Shown one piece after another: positions 34,353 to 45,130 of a DNA stretch of 64,000 nucleotides (positions are counted from its first letter, which is position 1; each line of letters starts with the position of its first letter). Where the stretch lies: contig JAQFVV010012477.1 in NCBI GenBank assembly GCA_028023455.1, positions 3,739,365 through 3,803,364 of the forward strand. Direction: 5' to 3'. The DNA comes from Epiperipatus broadwayi. Taxonomy: Eukaryota; Onychophora; Udeonychophora; Euonychophora; Peripatidae. The translations under genes were made by a program, and so were the position numbers. Under the pieces are notes generated by a model. That model searched no databases and was not told the origin of the DNA. It was given only the letters and a program-made list of their open reading frames with translations.

Positions 34353-36780
34353 GTTGGAGTAAACAATTTATTTTATATAAAAATAATAATGCTTAATAAT
34401 TATGCATTTTCAATATTAGTCCACATGCTAAAAGTAATATTTTTTAAATTAGAAATGACATATAATTCAACTTTGGAATCTCAGTTTGATTTGTTTACCA
34501 TTTTGGATTATGAGCACTGATAAATCTTTTGAAATAATTTATCAATTTAAAAAAAATGTATTTTTTTTTATAAAAATAGTATTATGTTAATAAATATATA
34601 TATATTACTTCTATAAAATAATAAACTTCTTAGAAGCATATTTCTTTTATTCAACATCTTAAAAATGGATTTCCAAATTCACAAATTGTCAAAATCATTT
34701 TAATTTTCCTTTCAAAATATTTTAATATTATTTTATCTTTATTTCTCAAATATTCATATAATTTCAGAGAAATATATATTGATGGTGTTCATAGTGAAAT
34801 AATAGATTACCTATATGCTAAACATATGATCTGAATTCTAATTCAGTCACAGTTAGCAATAAGTTTTTTAATAGATTTGGATGCTGTTTTCATGAAATTA
34901 ATCCTTCCTCACCCAGACTAACATTCAATATTGATTAACTAATAGATATCTAATGATTTTCAGATAGAAGTTCAATAAAGAATTTTTAAAAAATCAAGTG
35001 TTTATTATCGAATTGAGAAACCTTATGTATACTATTTCTTTATCATTATTCTTGTAAGACTAATATAAAGTCTTCTTTAAAAATTGTATTTTTTATTTAA
35101 ATTAATCTATCAGCATCTTTTCAAAACATATATCATAAATATGAACTCTTTGATAATGACATAAAATTGCAGCATATTTTGATAAAATGGGGGAGGGGTC
35201 AATAATATGGAGATTTATTATTCTGAGTGTTCCGTCTGCGATGAATAGATAGGTAAGTGTATAGACAGACAGATAAATAATCCATTAATAAAAGAACTGA
35301 GCAAATATACCGATATTTTCAATAAATATTAAATGTATTATGAATTAAAATCTTTTATTATTTTTCCAATGCTTTGTTATTAATAGTTTATTATAAAATT
35401 TTAGATAAGATAATTTCATTCTATATAATTTATTAAGACAATATTTTTTTAACATTGTGAAAGATATTGTGACGTAGAACACTTTTATCAATAAAATAAA
35501 TATTAAATGTATATCAATGTCTTTTGATCATTTTTTAGTCAATGAAAAAATATATAAATAAACAAAACACTACTGATCTAGTTCAGTGATCTTCAATTTA
35601 TTATAATCAAGGAAATAAATCACAATTAAAAGATTTTGACACCCTGATAATGTTTAATTAGAATTAAAGCAACAAATAAAAAAATCAGAAATAATTTATT
35701 TCAAATACAAAAAGCAAAAAGGGGTTAATAATTGGAAATAATGTATTTAATTTGAATGAATAATAAATGCGGAGAATTAATCTTTTTTCAATTTTTTATC
35801 AGAATTATGTTTAAATCCCTTTTAGAATCTAATTCCTCTTTTCCTATTTGAAAAGGCTGTAGAGACAACTTCCTCCATATTTAAATAATTTATTTTAACA
35901 ACTAAACATTTTTTATATCATATATTGATAATCTTTAATTTTTCATTATAAATGTAAGCTTTCAAATGATAGACATTTTGAAATTTAATATTTGAACTTT
36001 GTAAAATAGAAAATAATTTACTAAATGGAGTTCATAATTATAACAATGGTGTTTGGCATTATTGGACATAATTTTGTCTAATCAAAAAGTTTGTTGAAGA
36101 GAATATTTCTTTTTTGAATTATATTTTGAAATTGAAAATAGATTTATAATCAGTTATTATATGTTAAAATTAAACATTAAATTTCATGTTAATAAAATTA
36201 AAAAAAAATTCTTTACCCATACTAACAAAAAACCATTTCTGTTACCTAGTAGAAACTCTTTTCCATGATGAACTTTTTCTTCTTAAAAATACATATTTTT
36301 AAATAAAATATAATTGTAGTCACATAGGCTTTTGGTTTAAATTAGAAAAGAAAACATTGCATATATAATTTTTAATATGTAAACAAATTATTGAAAATTA
36401 TATATTTTTCTTTTTAAACATAATTGCATTCAGGCTAAACAATCCACTAATCAGAAATTGTTGTCTTTATTGAGATTAAAATGGGGCAGAAACAGTTTCT
36501 TTATTGTAATTTTGAATATGTTAATCTGATGCAAACATTTTCCTTTTTTTTTAAAGTAGTAATTTTAAAATGATTTCTATGGTAAAGTAAAAACTATGCA
36601 TATTGATTCTAACATTATACATAGTCACAAAATAATGAAAAAATATAGTAACCTCAACACCATCATGTTGCCCACTACAGCAAAAAATACACAACATGCT
36701 TGTGACTATCATGCATATTGGTTGTGACCACTGAATTTTAATATAAAAATGAGATCCAATTTTACTTTGGAGAAAGAAAG
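34353..36780. other. AT-rich intergenic DNA, no gene seen
   Basis: No coding, tRNA or strong inverted-repeat structure recognised. Confidence 0.5.
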
Positions 36781-36818
36781 TATTGCATTGTAAATATATA
36801 TATTTACAATGCAATAAT

Positions 36819-36853
<35 letters not shown>
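36781..36853. repeat. palindrome plus (TA)n tract at the gypsy insertion site
   Basis: TATTGCATTGTAAATATA and its reverse complement form a 36-bp perfect palindrome (36,781-36,816). ATCACA and a (TA)n tract follow, running up to the first base of the 5' LTR. Confidence 0.85.
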
Positions 36854-36856
<3 letters not shown>

Positions 36857-38576
36857 GATGATTACACATACTGCAGTCACACATATAAATATTAAACATT
36901 CAAAGAATATTAAATATTATGTTTGGAAGTAAAAAAAAAAGAAAAAGAAAAAGCGAGCTTGGAAAAATTTACAGAACAAAGAAATGTTTCAACTAATTAA
37001 AAAAAGAGAGGGAATTAGAATCAAAAGATTCTTATCTTTTACCCTCCAAAGTTCGGGTTTTGGTGAAATTAAAATATAAAATTAGAGATATTGGAAATGT
37101 ATGTTAAAAAATAAAGCGATAAAGAAATATAAATAAAATGCAAGTTAAAATCCGATTTTGAAAGAAAGTAAAGTTTAAAAAAAAAAAAAAAACACCTTAA
37201 ATAGCGTGCAAAACAGAGAAAGTTAGACATGATCAAAAGATAAGGATCTGGGTTTTAAAGTACACATTTGACGATAAACGAAATGCATATATGGAGTGTA
37301 TTTGAAGTAGGATATAGACTGAAATAATAAATGCTTGTCCAAATTAAAAAAAAAAAAAAAAAGAAAAACATGTATTAAAATCTGTTTAATTAAAATCAAG
37401 AATATTGAAATAAATAAAGGTACATAGTGCTACAAAGTGGGTAAAACCAATTTACATATGGCCAAAGGCATAGTAAGAAAGAAGGTGTGAATAAAAGTGA
37501 AACAAAGGATCGGAAGGACAAAGGCTGGTGGAATTTTTTTAATTAAAAAAAAGTTTTCAGGAGAGATTAGAGCTAGAGACTTCGTGTTGAGAGGGTAGTA
37601 AAAACACAGCTCCGATAATCAACTGATATAGTTAACAAATATGACTTTTAACATCGGTGCCTCATCTAGAATGGCTGGCTAAGGCCATCATGATCGCTGG
37701 TCAATCCAGACTTACTGTACTAATGGTTCTTGTCAAGATGTAATAACCGCCATCGTAGTGCCTGCTGGTGGATTCATTTAGTTGCCTGTCCTCGATGCCT
37801 TGTCCTTGATGCCTCGTCCTTGATGCCTTAACACTGAGAAGCTATACACAACCAAATCTAACCTACGAGTGACCATCCCTCCTAAAGAAGTGGAGGAATC
37901 CATGTGGCGGTTGGCAGGACGTCGGATAAATTCAGAGATTAAAACCTAGGTAAAGATACATACTATTTTTTATATATTTCAATGTGCACATCGTTTACTT
38001 AGACAATGGCCACGTGTTTTTGTGAATGATAAAGACATTCTTGAATTTTTTTTTGATAAATACCCAGAATGACGATTTATAAATGTACCATCATTTATAA
38101 GAATTTTTTTATGTGTTCTTTTTCTTGTAGCACTATAGATCATAATCTGTTTTATTTAATGTTAATGTGTTTTATAGATCTTTTTTATGATAATCTGTCT
38201 TGTCTCGTTCTTCACCACATCCAAAAAGGGATAGTCTAGTCTTAGGGTGGAAAAACTATTATTCATTTTTTTTTATTATTGAATTAACACGTGGAAATTG
38301 ATGGTGCAGTGTTTGATTCCATTAAATTTATAAATCATCCAAGCGCTGTAACTCTGTCAGATCTTACAGCAGTCAGGAGAAAGTTGATCGGGAAATATAA
38401 CCTGAGGCTATATCCGTATAGCATACAGGTTCGGTCAAATATGAAGATAGACTCGTCTATTTCCGTATTTCTCTCTGCTTGCGGTAACGGAAAGTGGACA
38501 ATTTTGAATTATAGTATTCCCCATTATGTACACATAAAAGGGAAGTTTGGCCTTCGATTGTCGTGTTCCCATTACA
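36854..38576 (+). repeat. 5' LTR of the gypsy element (~1,723 bp)
   Basis: Starts TGTGATGATTACACA, where the 3' copy has TGTAATATGATGATC; five bases appear lost here. It ends CCATTACA. Intact LTR termini are therefore the short inverted repeat TGTAAT...ATTACA. Near 37,780-37,830 a 14-bp unit (TTGTCCTTGATGCC) occurs about three times. Compared with the 3' LTR it lacks a 34-bp segment after about 38,190 and carries an extra few bases near 37,857-37,868. A CTGG..GG-rich stretch at 37,640-37,920 is far less AT-rich than the rest. Confidence 0.93.
38288..38576 (+). other. open frame inside the 5' LTR, ~96 codons, unknown
   Basis: A stop-to-LTR-end frame with no ATG near its start (it begins after TAA and a GTG). 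It encodes segments such as VFDSIKFINHPSAVTLSDL and SISVFLSACGNGKWTILNY. The same frame is open in the 3' LTR. The two copies differ at 17 of 286 bases, 12 of which change the amino acid, so there is no sign of protein-level selection since insertion. Function unknown. It may be a captured fragment or simply an open LTR segment. Confidence 0.35.
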
Positions 38577-38581
38577 TATTT

Positions 38582-38599
38582 TGGGGGCCAGTCCAGGAT
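38582..38599 (+). promoter_or_regulatory. primer binding site, tRNA-Pro-like
   Basis: TGGGGGCCAGTCCAGGAT begins five bases after the LTR end. The classical tRNA-Pro primer site is TGGGGGCTCGTCCGGGAT, so 15 of 18 bases match, including the TGG complement of the tRNA CCA end. This is where minus-strand DNA synthesis would be primed. Confidence 0.7.
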
Positions 38600-39893
38600 C
38601 TGAAATTTCTGCACAATTAATAATCACGTGTTAAATAATTTCATAAGATAACGTAAATATTTTCTAAAAATATATATATATATATATGTGTGTTTTCAAT
38701 ATATATAAAATTAACGTTGTAAGTTAAAGTGGCGAGAAGCAAAGACAAAGGGGATAGGTTTTATTTTATGATACTCTATACGAGCGTTTCACATCAAATG
38801 TGTACAGAAAATAGAAAGAGGGGGGAATTCTTTTTTTTTTGTTATTATTATGAAAGTTTGAAATGCGCAGTGAGGGATATAATCAGAGACAAGAATATTT
38901 AGACAAGTTGTAATGAACAAAGAACTGATTATATCAAATGATTGCTGTAATGTAATATAAATCATTTCAAAAAAAAAAGCAAGCGAATAACAGAAAGTTT
39001 CATGAAAGTTTATGCTAAATAATAGAAAAAAAAATAGTCGCATAGCCCGGTAAAGTTAAAGAATAAATTATCTGGATGTAATTAATTAACGAAAACATAA
39101 AATAGTTAAGTTAGAAATAGTGAAATAGTTTCAGTAATGTTGTAGTTATAAAGGTTAAATGATTAAAATAGTCGAAACTAAGTTAGATGAAGAAAGATAT
39201 ATGTGTGAATTAATAATCACATGTCCTAGTTAAGCAGAAAATAAAATATTTAATGATAAAAGGAATTCGCGTGTATAAGTTAAATTGAAGAAACTATAAG
39301 TATTGTCACGTCTTTTAGTTAAGTGAAATATATATATATGTGATTCTAGAATAGTCGCATGTGTAAGATGTAAAATATATATATATATATATGTGTGTGT
39401 GTGTATGATCTTGCTTACAACAGCCGTAACCTTAAGTGGCCAAATTTTATAAATGTAGGAGTAGAAAAATATATATATCGGAAGGGTAATGTTGGAGATA
39501 CAGTCAAATAAAACGAATTTATAAAGTATATCGTTAACAGAGGAACGAGTATAGTATTTAAGTAAGTTAAATTTAAAAGAATATATATGTGCATCATTTA
39601 ATTGAGGTATAGGGGTCAGAGGTAGATGAGTGGAAAAAATAGAGGACAATAATCAAGATGGACAGGCAGTCAGGTGAATCTAAGGCAGGCGAACAAGAGG
39701 ATGAACCAGAGTGCGGATGTTTGGGTTGGCTAGCGATCTGAATGCTAATCGATAAATAATACAGATACTAAAGTTAATCAAAGTGAAAACATAAAGTCAG
39801 TCGAAAGAAGTTGGGTATAAGTTGAGTCAGAAGAGGTCAATAGTAGTAATAATCATTCCAGATATAAAGAAGGGTTAAATAAAAATCATATTT
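38600..39893 (+). other. untranslated leader of the gypsy element
   Basis: About 1.3 kb between the primer site and the first gag ATG, AT-rich with short (TA)n tracts at 38,670-38,686, 39,331-39,340 and 39,375-39,405. No plus-strand coding frame; the minus-strand frames here are shadows. Confidence 0.7.
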
Positions 39894-41150
39894 ATGCGTA
39901 CAAGGGCTCAAGCCAAAATGGAACGTCAAGAAAAGGAAGTAAAAGAAGGAAATGAAGAGGAGATGAAAGTAAAGGATACAATAGCCTATGGTAATATCAT
40001 GGATATGTTAAAGCAAATGAGGGTAGAGTGAGAACAATTCATGAAAGAATTTGTGGATAGACAAGAGAGAAGGATAGAAGAATGGATGGTAAAGGTAGAA
40101 ACAGACAACCGGAAAAGAATGGCTGAAGTCAGGGAAGAAATGAGAGATGAGGTCATTTAGCCATCAAAGGCTAAGGACACATGGGATGGATTTCACCAAG
40201 AGATTAAGAGGGATGAACAAAGGAGTACATATGAGGAATCAGAAATAGTTGAGGACAGAGGTAGAGAGTCAGCAAGATTGGATTGGGAGAAGGATAGGGT
40301 GACCAGAAAGGGAGATAAGACAGTTAGATGAAGAGGTGGAAATAGTTAGAGTGGAGGATCATAGAATGATGATGATGATTGTACAGGAGAATTTAAGTCA
40401 GGTGGTGAAGGTAGTAGCAGCCAATAGCAGCACTAATACCAACATAGAGGGCATAGGACCAAGAACCAGTGGAGAATGTAGAATAGTGGGATCTGGAAAT
40501 TGCATGGATTATCCTGTGGGCTTCACCAATTTCTGAAGATCCAAGTCTTTGCTGGAAACCCTGTAGAAAGCCCGATGGAGCATTTGAACAGCCTGGAATG
40601 GTACTTCAAATTCGGTAGAATGAGTGAGGAGGCCAAGATAGCAGTCGCCTGCAGCCATTTGCAGGGCGAATCTCAAGTCTGGTGGAACTCACTGTTCCAG
40701 AAACCCATCACATTTGCAGGATATTATAAAGCATTGAAGACCAGTTATTGGAGTGAGGAACTCCAAGAAGATATGTTGCATCAGAAAAAACAGGATAAAT
40801 GGAGACCAGAGGAATCATTTATAACATTCTTCCATCGTCAAGTGGCTAAGTTACGAATGATCACTGCAAATCCATTATCTGAGATGCAAATACTCCGGAT
40901 AATTAGGCCCAGGTTTCCAAAGGATATAGAATAAACTCTAATCAGTACAGAGAGTAGGGAGTCAGTGGAACAGATGGCGGAACTGTTGATCACATTGGAC
41001 CACAGTAGAGACTGAGTAGAGCTTCCAGAGGCCAAAGGGAGGGAAAAACAGCAGCAGGTACAAGTAGCAAACCTAGGTTACGGAGGAGATAGAGAAACAT
41101 TGGAAATGGCTCTTCAGAAATGTCCAAAATTAACGATTGAGGTGGAATGA
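39894..41150 (+). pseudogene. gag (capsid) pseudogene of the gypsy element
   Basis: An ATG at 39,894 opens a Lys/Glu-rich, coiled-coil-prone N-terminal region (MRTRAQAKMERQEKEVKEG...). It is interrupted in frame by TGA at 40,029, TAG at 40,158 and TGA at 40,329; the frame then changes at about 40,320 and again at about 40,530. The capsid core, 40,540-40,931, matches the Retrotrans_gag domain: F.GNPVESPMEHLNSLEWYF, ACSHLQGESQVWWNSL, then FITFFHRQVAKLRM. A TAA at 40,932 and a TGA at about 41,012 follow. No CCHC zinc knuckle is recognisable between the capsid and the protease. Normally Gag forms the particle that packages element RNA; this copy cannot. Confidence 0.85.
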
Positions 41151-41442
41151 CTTGTGGTCAATGCACTATTCGATTCGGGAAGTCATATCTCTGTTATCTC
41201 TCAGGAAACAATTGGCAGGTTAAAAGATGGCTGTGCAGAACTCAGGATGCTGCCCATTAAAATCGGTTCAGGTACTGTTGGTGAACAGAAAAAGGGTAAA
41301 GCTGGAGTCCCAACAGGTCTATGTAAGAATAGATATTGCAGGAGAAAAGTTTGTCCATGTATTGGTGATCTTGGATGGGTTGATCCATGACATTGTGTTA
41401 GGTTCTGATTTCATGCACAAGGAGATGCATACTGAACTATAA
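41151..41442 (+). pseudogene. aspartic protease pseudogene of the gypsy element
   Basis: LFDSGSHISVIS at about 41,166-41,200 contains the catalytic D-S-G of a retroelement aspartic protease. The matching C-terminal block VHVLVILDGLIHDIVLGSDF lies in another frame (about 41,350-41,412), so a frameshift near 41,275 splits the domain. Both conserved halves are otherwise recognisable. The enzyme would cleave Gag-Pol during particle maturation. Confidence 0.85.
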
Positions 41443-41459
41443 ACAGGGATATACTGAGA

Positions 41460-42530
41460 TAAATGGCACACGGCTAAACTTTGTGGAAAAAACCCAAGAT
41501 GATAGAGGGGTTTATCAGGGAGAAATGCTTGCACAGAATGCGTTGATGGAGATAGAGTGGGAATATATAGTGGGTGAAATCGAAGTTGATAGATAATGAC
41601 CAGAGGGATAGGCTGAGGAAGATTCTCATGAGGAATAGCATGGTATTTTCAGAGGTCCCAGGAATCATTCAAGGTTATGAGCATCAGACAAGACTTATGG
41701 AGGACCAGCCATATCGGGCTCACACTCATCTGATACCATACCAATATAAGCAAGAAGTTGAGGCACAGATAGATATATGCTAAAATGGGGGGTTATCTCA
41801 AAGTGTTCATCACTATTTAATAATCCTATTGTGACAGTGAAAAAAAAAAGATGGATCCATCCAATTATGTTTGGATGTGCAGCACCTGAGTAAGATAACT
41901 ATTCCAGACATTAATGCTCCACCCCCTATAAGCGAGGTACTCACAAGATTTAAAGGGAAAGGGGTATTTTCGACAATCGATTTGATGGCCAGCTACTGGC
42001 AGATCAAGCTACATCCTAAAGATAGGAAATACATGGCATTTAGATATGATGGACATGCATACAACTTTAATAGGATTCTGTTCAAATTGAGAAATAGTGG
42101 AGCAGGGCTTGTCTGATATTTGGATCAAGTATTAGATGATAAAATAAAGAGCTTCATCGTGATATATGTGGACGACATTGTCATCGCATCTGAGAATATC
42201 GAGGAACATTTCAAACATGTGGAAGGGTTCTTGGAGGAATGTAAAGGAAAAGACATCAGGATTGATCTAAACAAAAGTCACATAATGACAACAGAAGTCA
42301 ATTTCCTGGGCCATATCATTAGTGAGAAAGGGAAAGTACCAAACCCGAAGATCAGGGCCATCCAGGAATTTCAAACTCCTCAGAACAGAAAACGCATTAA
42401 ATCATTTCTGGGTTTATGTAATTACTATAATCGGTTTTATAGAGGGTTCTCATTGGATATGGAGCCACTATTACATTTGCTGAAAAGGGAAACACCATGG
42501 GGGGAACAACAAGAACAGAGCTTTCAGTGA
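41460..42530 (+). pseudogene. reverse transcriptase pseudogene of the gypsy element
   Basis: The connector (VFSEVPGIIQGYEHQTRL, 41,640-41,700) is the usual gypsy pre-RT segment. The RT palm follows: SLFNNPIVTV, LCLDVQHLSKITIPD, then GVFSTIDLMASYWQIKL (motif A Asp), FKLRNSGAG, IYVDDIVIA (catalytic YVDD, about 42,161-42,185), FLGHIIS and FLGLCNYYNRF. Breaks: TAA at 41,781, a frame change near 41,770, another in a run of ten A near 41,845, TGA at 42,114-42,116 and TGA at 42,528-42,530. From 41,871 on the main frame is constant through RNase H. All catalytic residues I can check are present. Confidence 0.92.
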
Positions 42531-43151
42531 GTAAAGGTAGGCTTTTTGGAAACAGTTATGTTGGCCTACCCTGACTTCAGCAAGACTTTTTTCATGCAAA
42601 CCGATAGTAGTGGGTTCGGATTAGGAGCCACGATGTTCCAAATACAGGAGGGAGGTCAACACAGAGTCCTTTGTTTTATTAGACAGTTGCTGAAAGGCCC
42701 AGAACTTAATTATACTGTTACAGAGAAGGAGGCTCTTGTGGCAATATGGGCATTCAAAAAATTCCGGCAATACTTGGTGGGATCAGACATTGTGGTATTG
42801 ACCGATCACCGCAGCCTTGAGTTCCTAAATCACAGTTTTCTGGCTAACAATAGGTTGTTGAGATGGAGCTTGTTCCTACAAAAGTTTAACTACAAGGTAG
42901 TATATTGCCATGGGACAGAGAATGTTGTGGCCGATACGCTTAGTCAGTACCCAATAGCAACGAGTCAACACATGAAATATGATGGTGCCTACATCATGGT
43001 TACTGAGATGGATGGAGAACCTAAGATAGCAAGTGAAATGCATAAATTAAAGGAACACCAAAGGAAGGATCGGGAGTGCAGACAATTGATAGAACATTTA
43101 CAGCATCAATCTTTATCAGAGATAAAGGGAAACACCCTGTGGCAGGACTGA
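42531..43151 (+). pseudogene. RNase H region of the gypsy polymerase
   Basis: Continues the RT frame after the TGA. TDSSGFGLGATMFQ (first Asp), LNYTVTEKEALVAIWAFKKF (catalytic Glu), VVLTDHRSLEFLNHS (second Asp) and GTENVVADTLSQYP (last Asp, with Q where R is usual in ALSR) match the gypsy RNase H in order. This stretch is open for 201 codons, the best-preserved part of the element. The frame ends at 43,149-43,151, before integrase, where a frame change is needed. Confidence 0.9.
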
Positions 43152-44254
43152 AACCACTTCTGCATGAAGGGATGACTCTGGCAATGGATGCTCAAGCGAA
43201 GGAAGCAGACACACATCATCATGCCCTGGGGCTTGAAGAAAACAGACCATTCAGTATGTCCATGAAACATATGGGCACTATGGGAGAAACAAAGTGGAAA
43301 GTTGCCTTAGACATTGGTTCTACTGGCCAGGAATGCATGATGACATTACCAGTGTTATTAGAACGTGTGACACCTGTGCTCGAACTAAATCCCCTAATGT
43401 ATCAGGAGTAGGATCATTACAACCCATATACACCGATCAGCTGAACCGTATATTAGCCATCGACTTTTATGGTCCATTGCCGGCTTTTAATAAGAAGTAC
43501 CTACTGGTCATGTATGACCTCTTCTCAAAGTTGGTGGCTGCATATCCAGTCATGCAAGCCAATGCTAAGAAAACTATTAAGGCCCTTGAGCAACAACATT
43601 TTAAGATGGTGGGAATTCCTACTCGGATCTTAACGGTTCACGGTACACCATTTACGTCACGTGAGTGGAAGAACTGGATCACTAAACACAGAGTAAAGCA
43701 CACTTGACGTCAATTCGTAATCCTCAGTCGAATCCATGTGAATGGGGCATGAGAGAGCTCGGGCATCTGTTTTGTGTATATATATCAGATGACCATCGTA
43801 TGTGGGTGAAGGTAACCCCATGTATAGCAAACATGATCAATTGTGCAAAGAATAAGTCCACAGGTTTTGAACCCATTCAGCTACATTTTGGGAAACATAT
43901 CCCATGCCCATTTAATGGTCGATTACCTGTAGGAACCAAAGCAATAAATAGGAGAAGGGACATGGAGCAAGCGCATAATCAGATGGAAAGGTTGGGTGAA
44001 ATAAGAAGGCAAAGGTTCAAGGGTGTGGAAAATCAATTCAGGATCGGCCATAAGGTCATGGTGAGAGTGCACCCTGTAAGTTACCCAGCACAAAATATAT
44101 TTAAGAAGTTCCAACCCATTTATGAAGGACCATACATGATTCAAAAGCTTTTAACACCTTTGTCATAGCCCAGGGAACAGAGGAAAAAGGAGTATACAAT
44201 GCTCGATCACTAAGGCTATTCAATAGAGAAAGACAACCACCAGATAAGACTTAA
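43152..44254 (+). pseudogene. integrase pseudogene of the gypsy element, one catalytic Asp replaced
   Basis: An HHCC zinc finger is visible at about 43,250-43,395 (VHETYGHYG, then FYWPGM and CDTCARTK). The catalytic core has LAIDFYGPLP (first Asp, about 43,462). In the second block, LTVHGTPFTSREW, codon 43,636-43,638 is GTT (Val) where family members have Asp (LTDHGT or SDNG). The third block, NPQSNPCEWGMRELG, keeps the Glu. The C-terminal part has FRIGHKVMVRV and FKKFQPIYEGPYMI (chromatin-binding GPY-like module). Frame changes occur before about 43,250, near 43,700 and near 44,155; the last frame closes with TAA at 44,252-44,254. It is inactive by frameshift and probably by the Asp loss. 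Confidence 0.9.
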
Positions 44255-45115
44255 GGGCAGTCACAGATAAAGAAAGGATTTACTGATAACAAGATTGGAA
44301 ATGGAAATGGACCCCGAGTCATGGAGACTGGACTGTAATATTGATCCTGATAGCATAAAGAAATGATGAGCTGATAAGTTGAAAAAGGGATGAAGGACAT
44401 TATGATAAAATAAGAAAGCATATGATAAATAATAGTGTGAGGTCATAGATAGAGGCTGAAGGCATATAGGTTTAGATATTGGTAGATAGGTCTGAACAGA
44501 ATTTGGTGATGCCTTCTTCATTATTCATTCATGTATGTTCTGCAGTGCACCAAATCTTATCGTACAGAGAACACAGGGACAGAAATCCCATTCTCATAAT
44601 GACTCACTGGATTAAGATTTCCAGTTAGATATTGGACAGATATCACAAGTCAATGGTTCAGAGACCAGTCTATGGGGGAAAGAACCCCTTGTATAAATTA
44701 AGAGCTGTCAGAAAATATACTGAGCTTATGGATGAGTTGGACAAAAATATGCCAGCCTCCCAACCCACCTCGGTAATAGTGACCAGAGTTGGCATTTAGG
44801 GGTTTATCATTTGCAGGATGTGATGTATGAACAGGTTTAATCGGGTCACAGAGATATCCTGTGGATCCGAACCTGTATGTACGAGTATGAGGCAGGAATA
44901 AAATGCATGTAATGCTAATGACAAGATTAAATTGGTTCGGCAATGCTGGTTGGGTTATCAAGAAAAAGATGTAATTTACCTGGTCACTTCTCTAGAGATT
45001 AACCTCATCACTAAATCATATTAGGAATGCGTAAATCTAAAAGGTTTGAACAGTAGTTGGGAGCATCTAGCGTTCGATGCAAAAATTTAAAATTTTTTTT
45101 TACAAAAAAAATTTT
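44255..45115 (+). other. 3' non-coding part of the gypsy element
   Basis: About 860 bp between integrase and the polypurine tract. No plus-strand frame of meaningful length, no signal peptide or membrane segment, hence no sign of an env gene. Minus-strand frames here look like shadows. Confidence 0.7.
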
Positions 45116-45130
45116 AAAGGAGGGGAACGA
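45116..45130 (+). promoter_or_regulatory. polypurine tract
   Basis: AAAGGAGGGGAACGA lies directly against the TGTAAT start of the 3' LTR. It is the expected RNase H-resistant primer for plus-strand DNA synthesis. Confidence 0.85.

Noticed and set aside
44255-45115. Possible env gene after integrase
   Set aside because: No plus-strand frame of useful length and no signal peptide or transmembrane segment. The minus-strand frames are unlikely to be genes.
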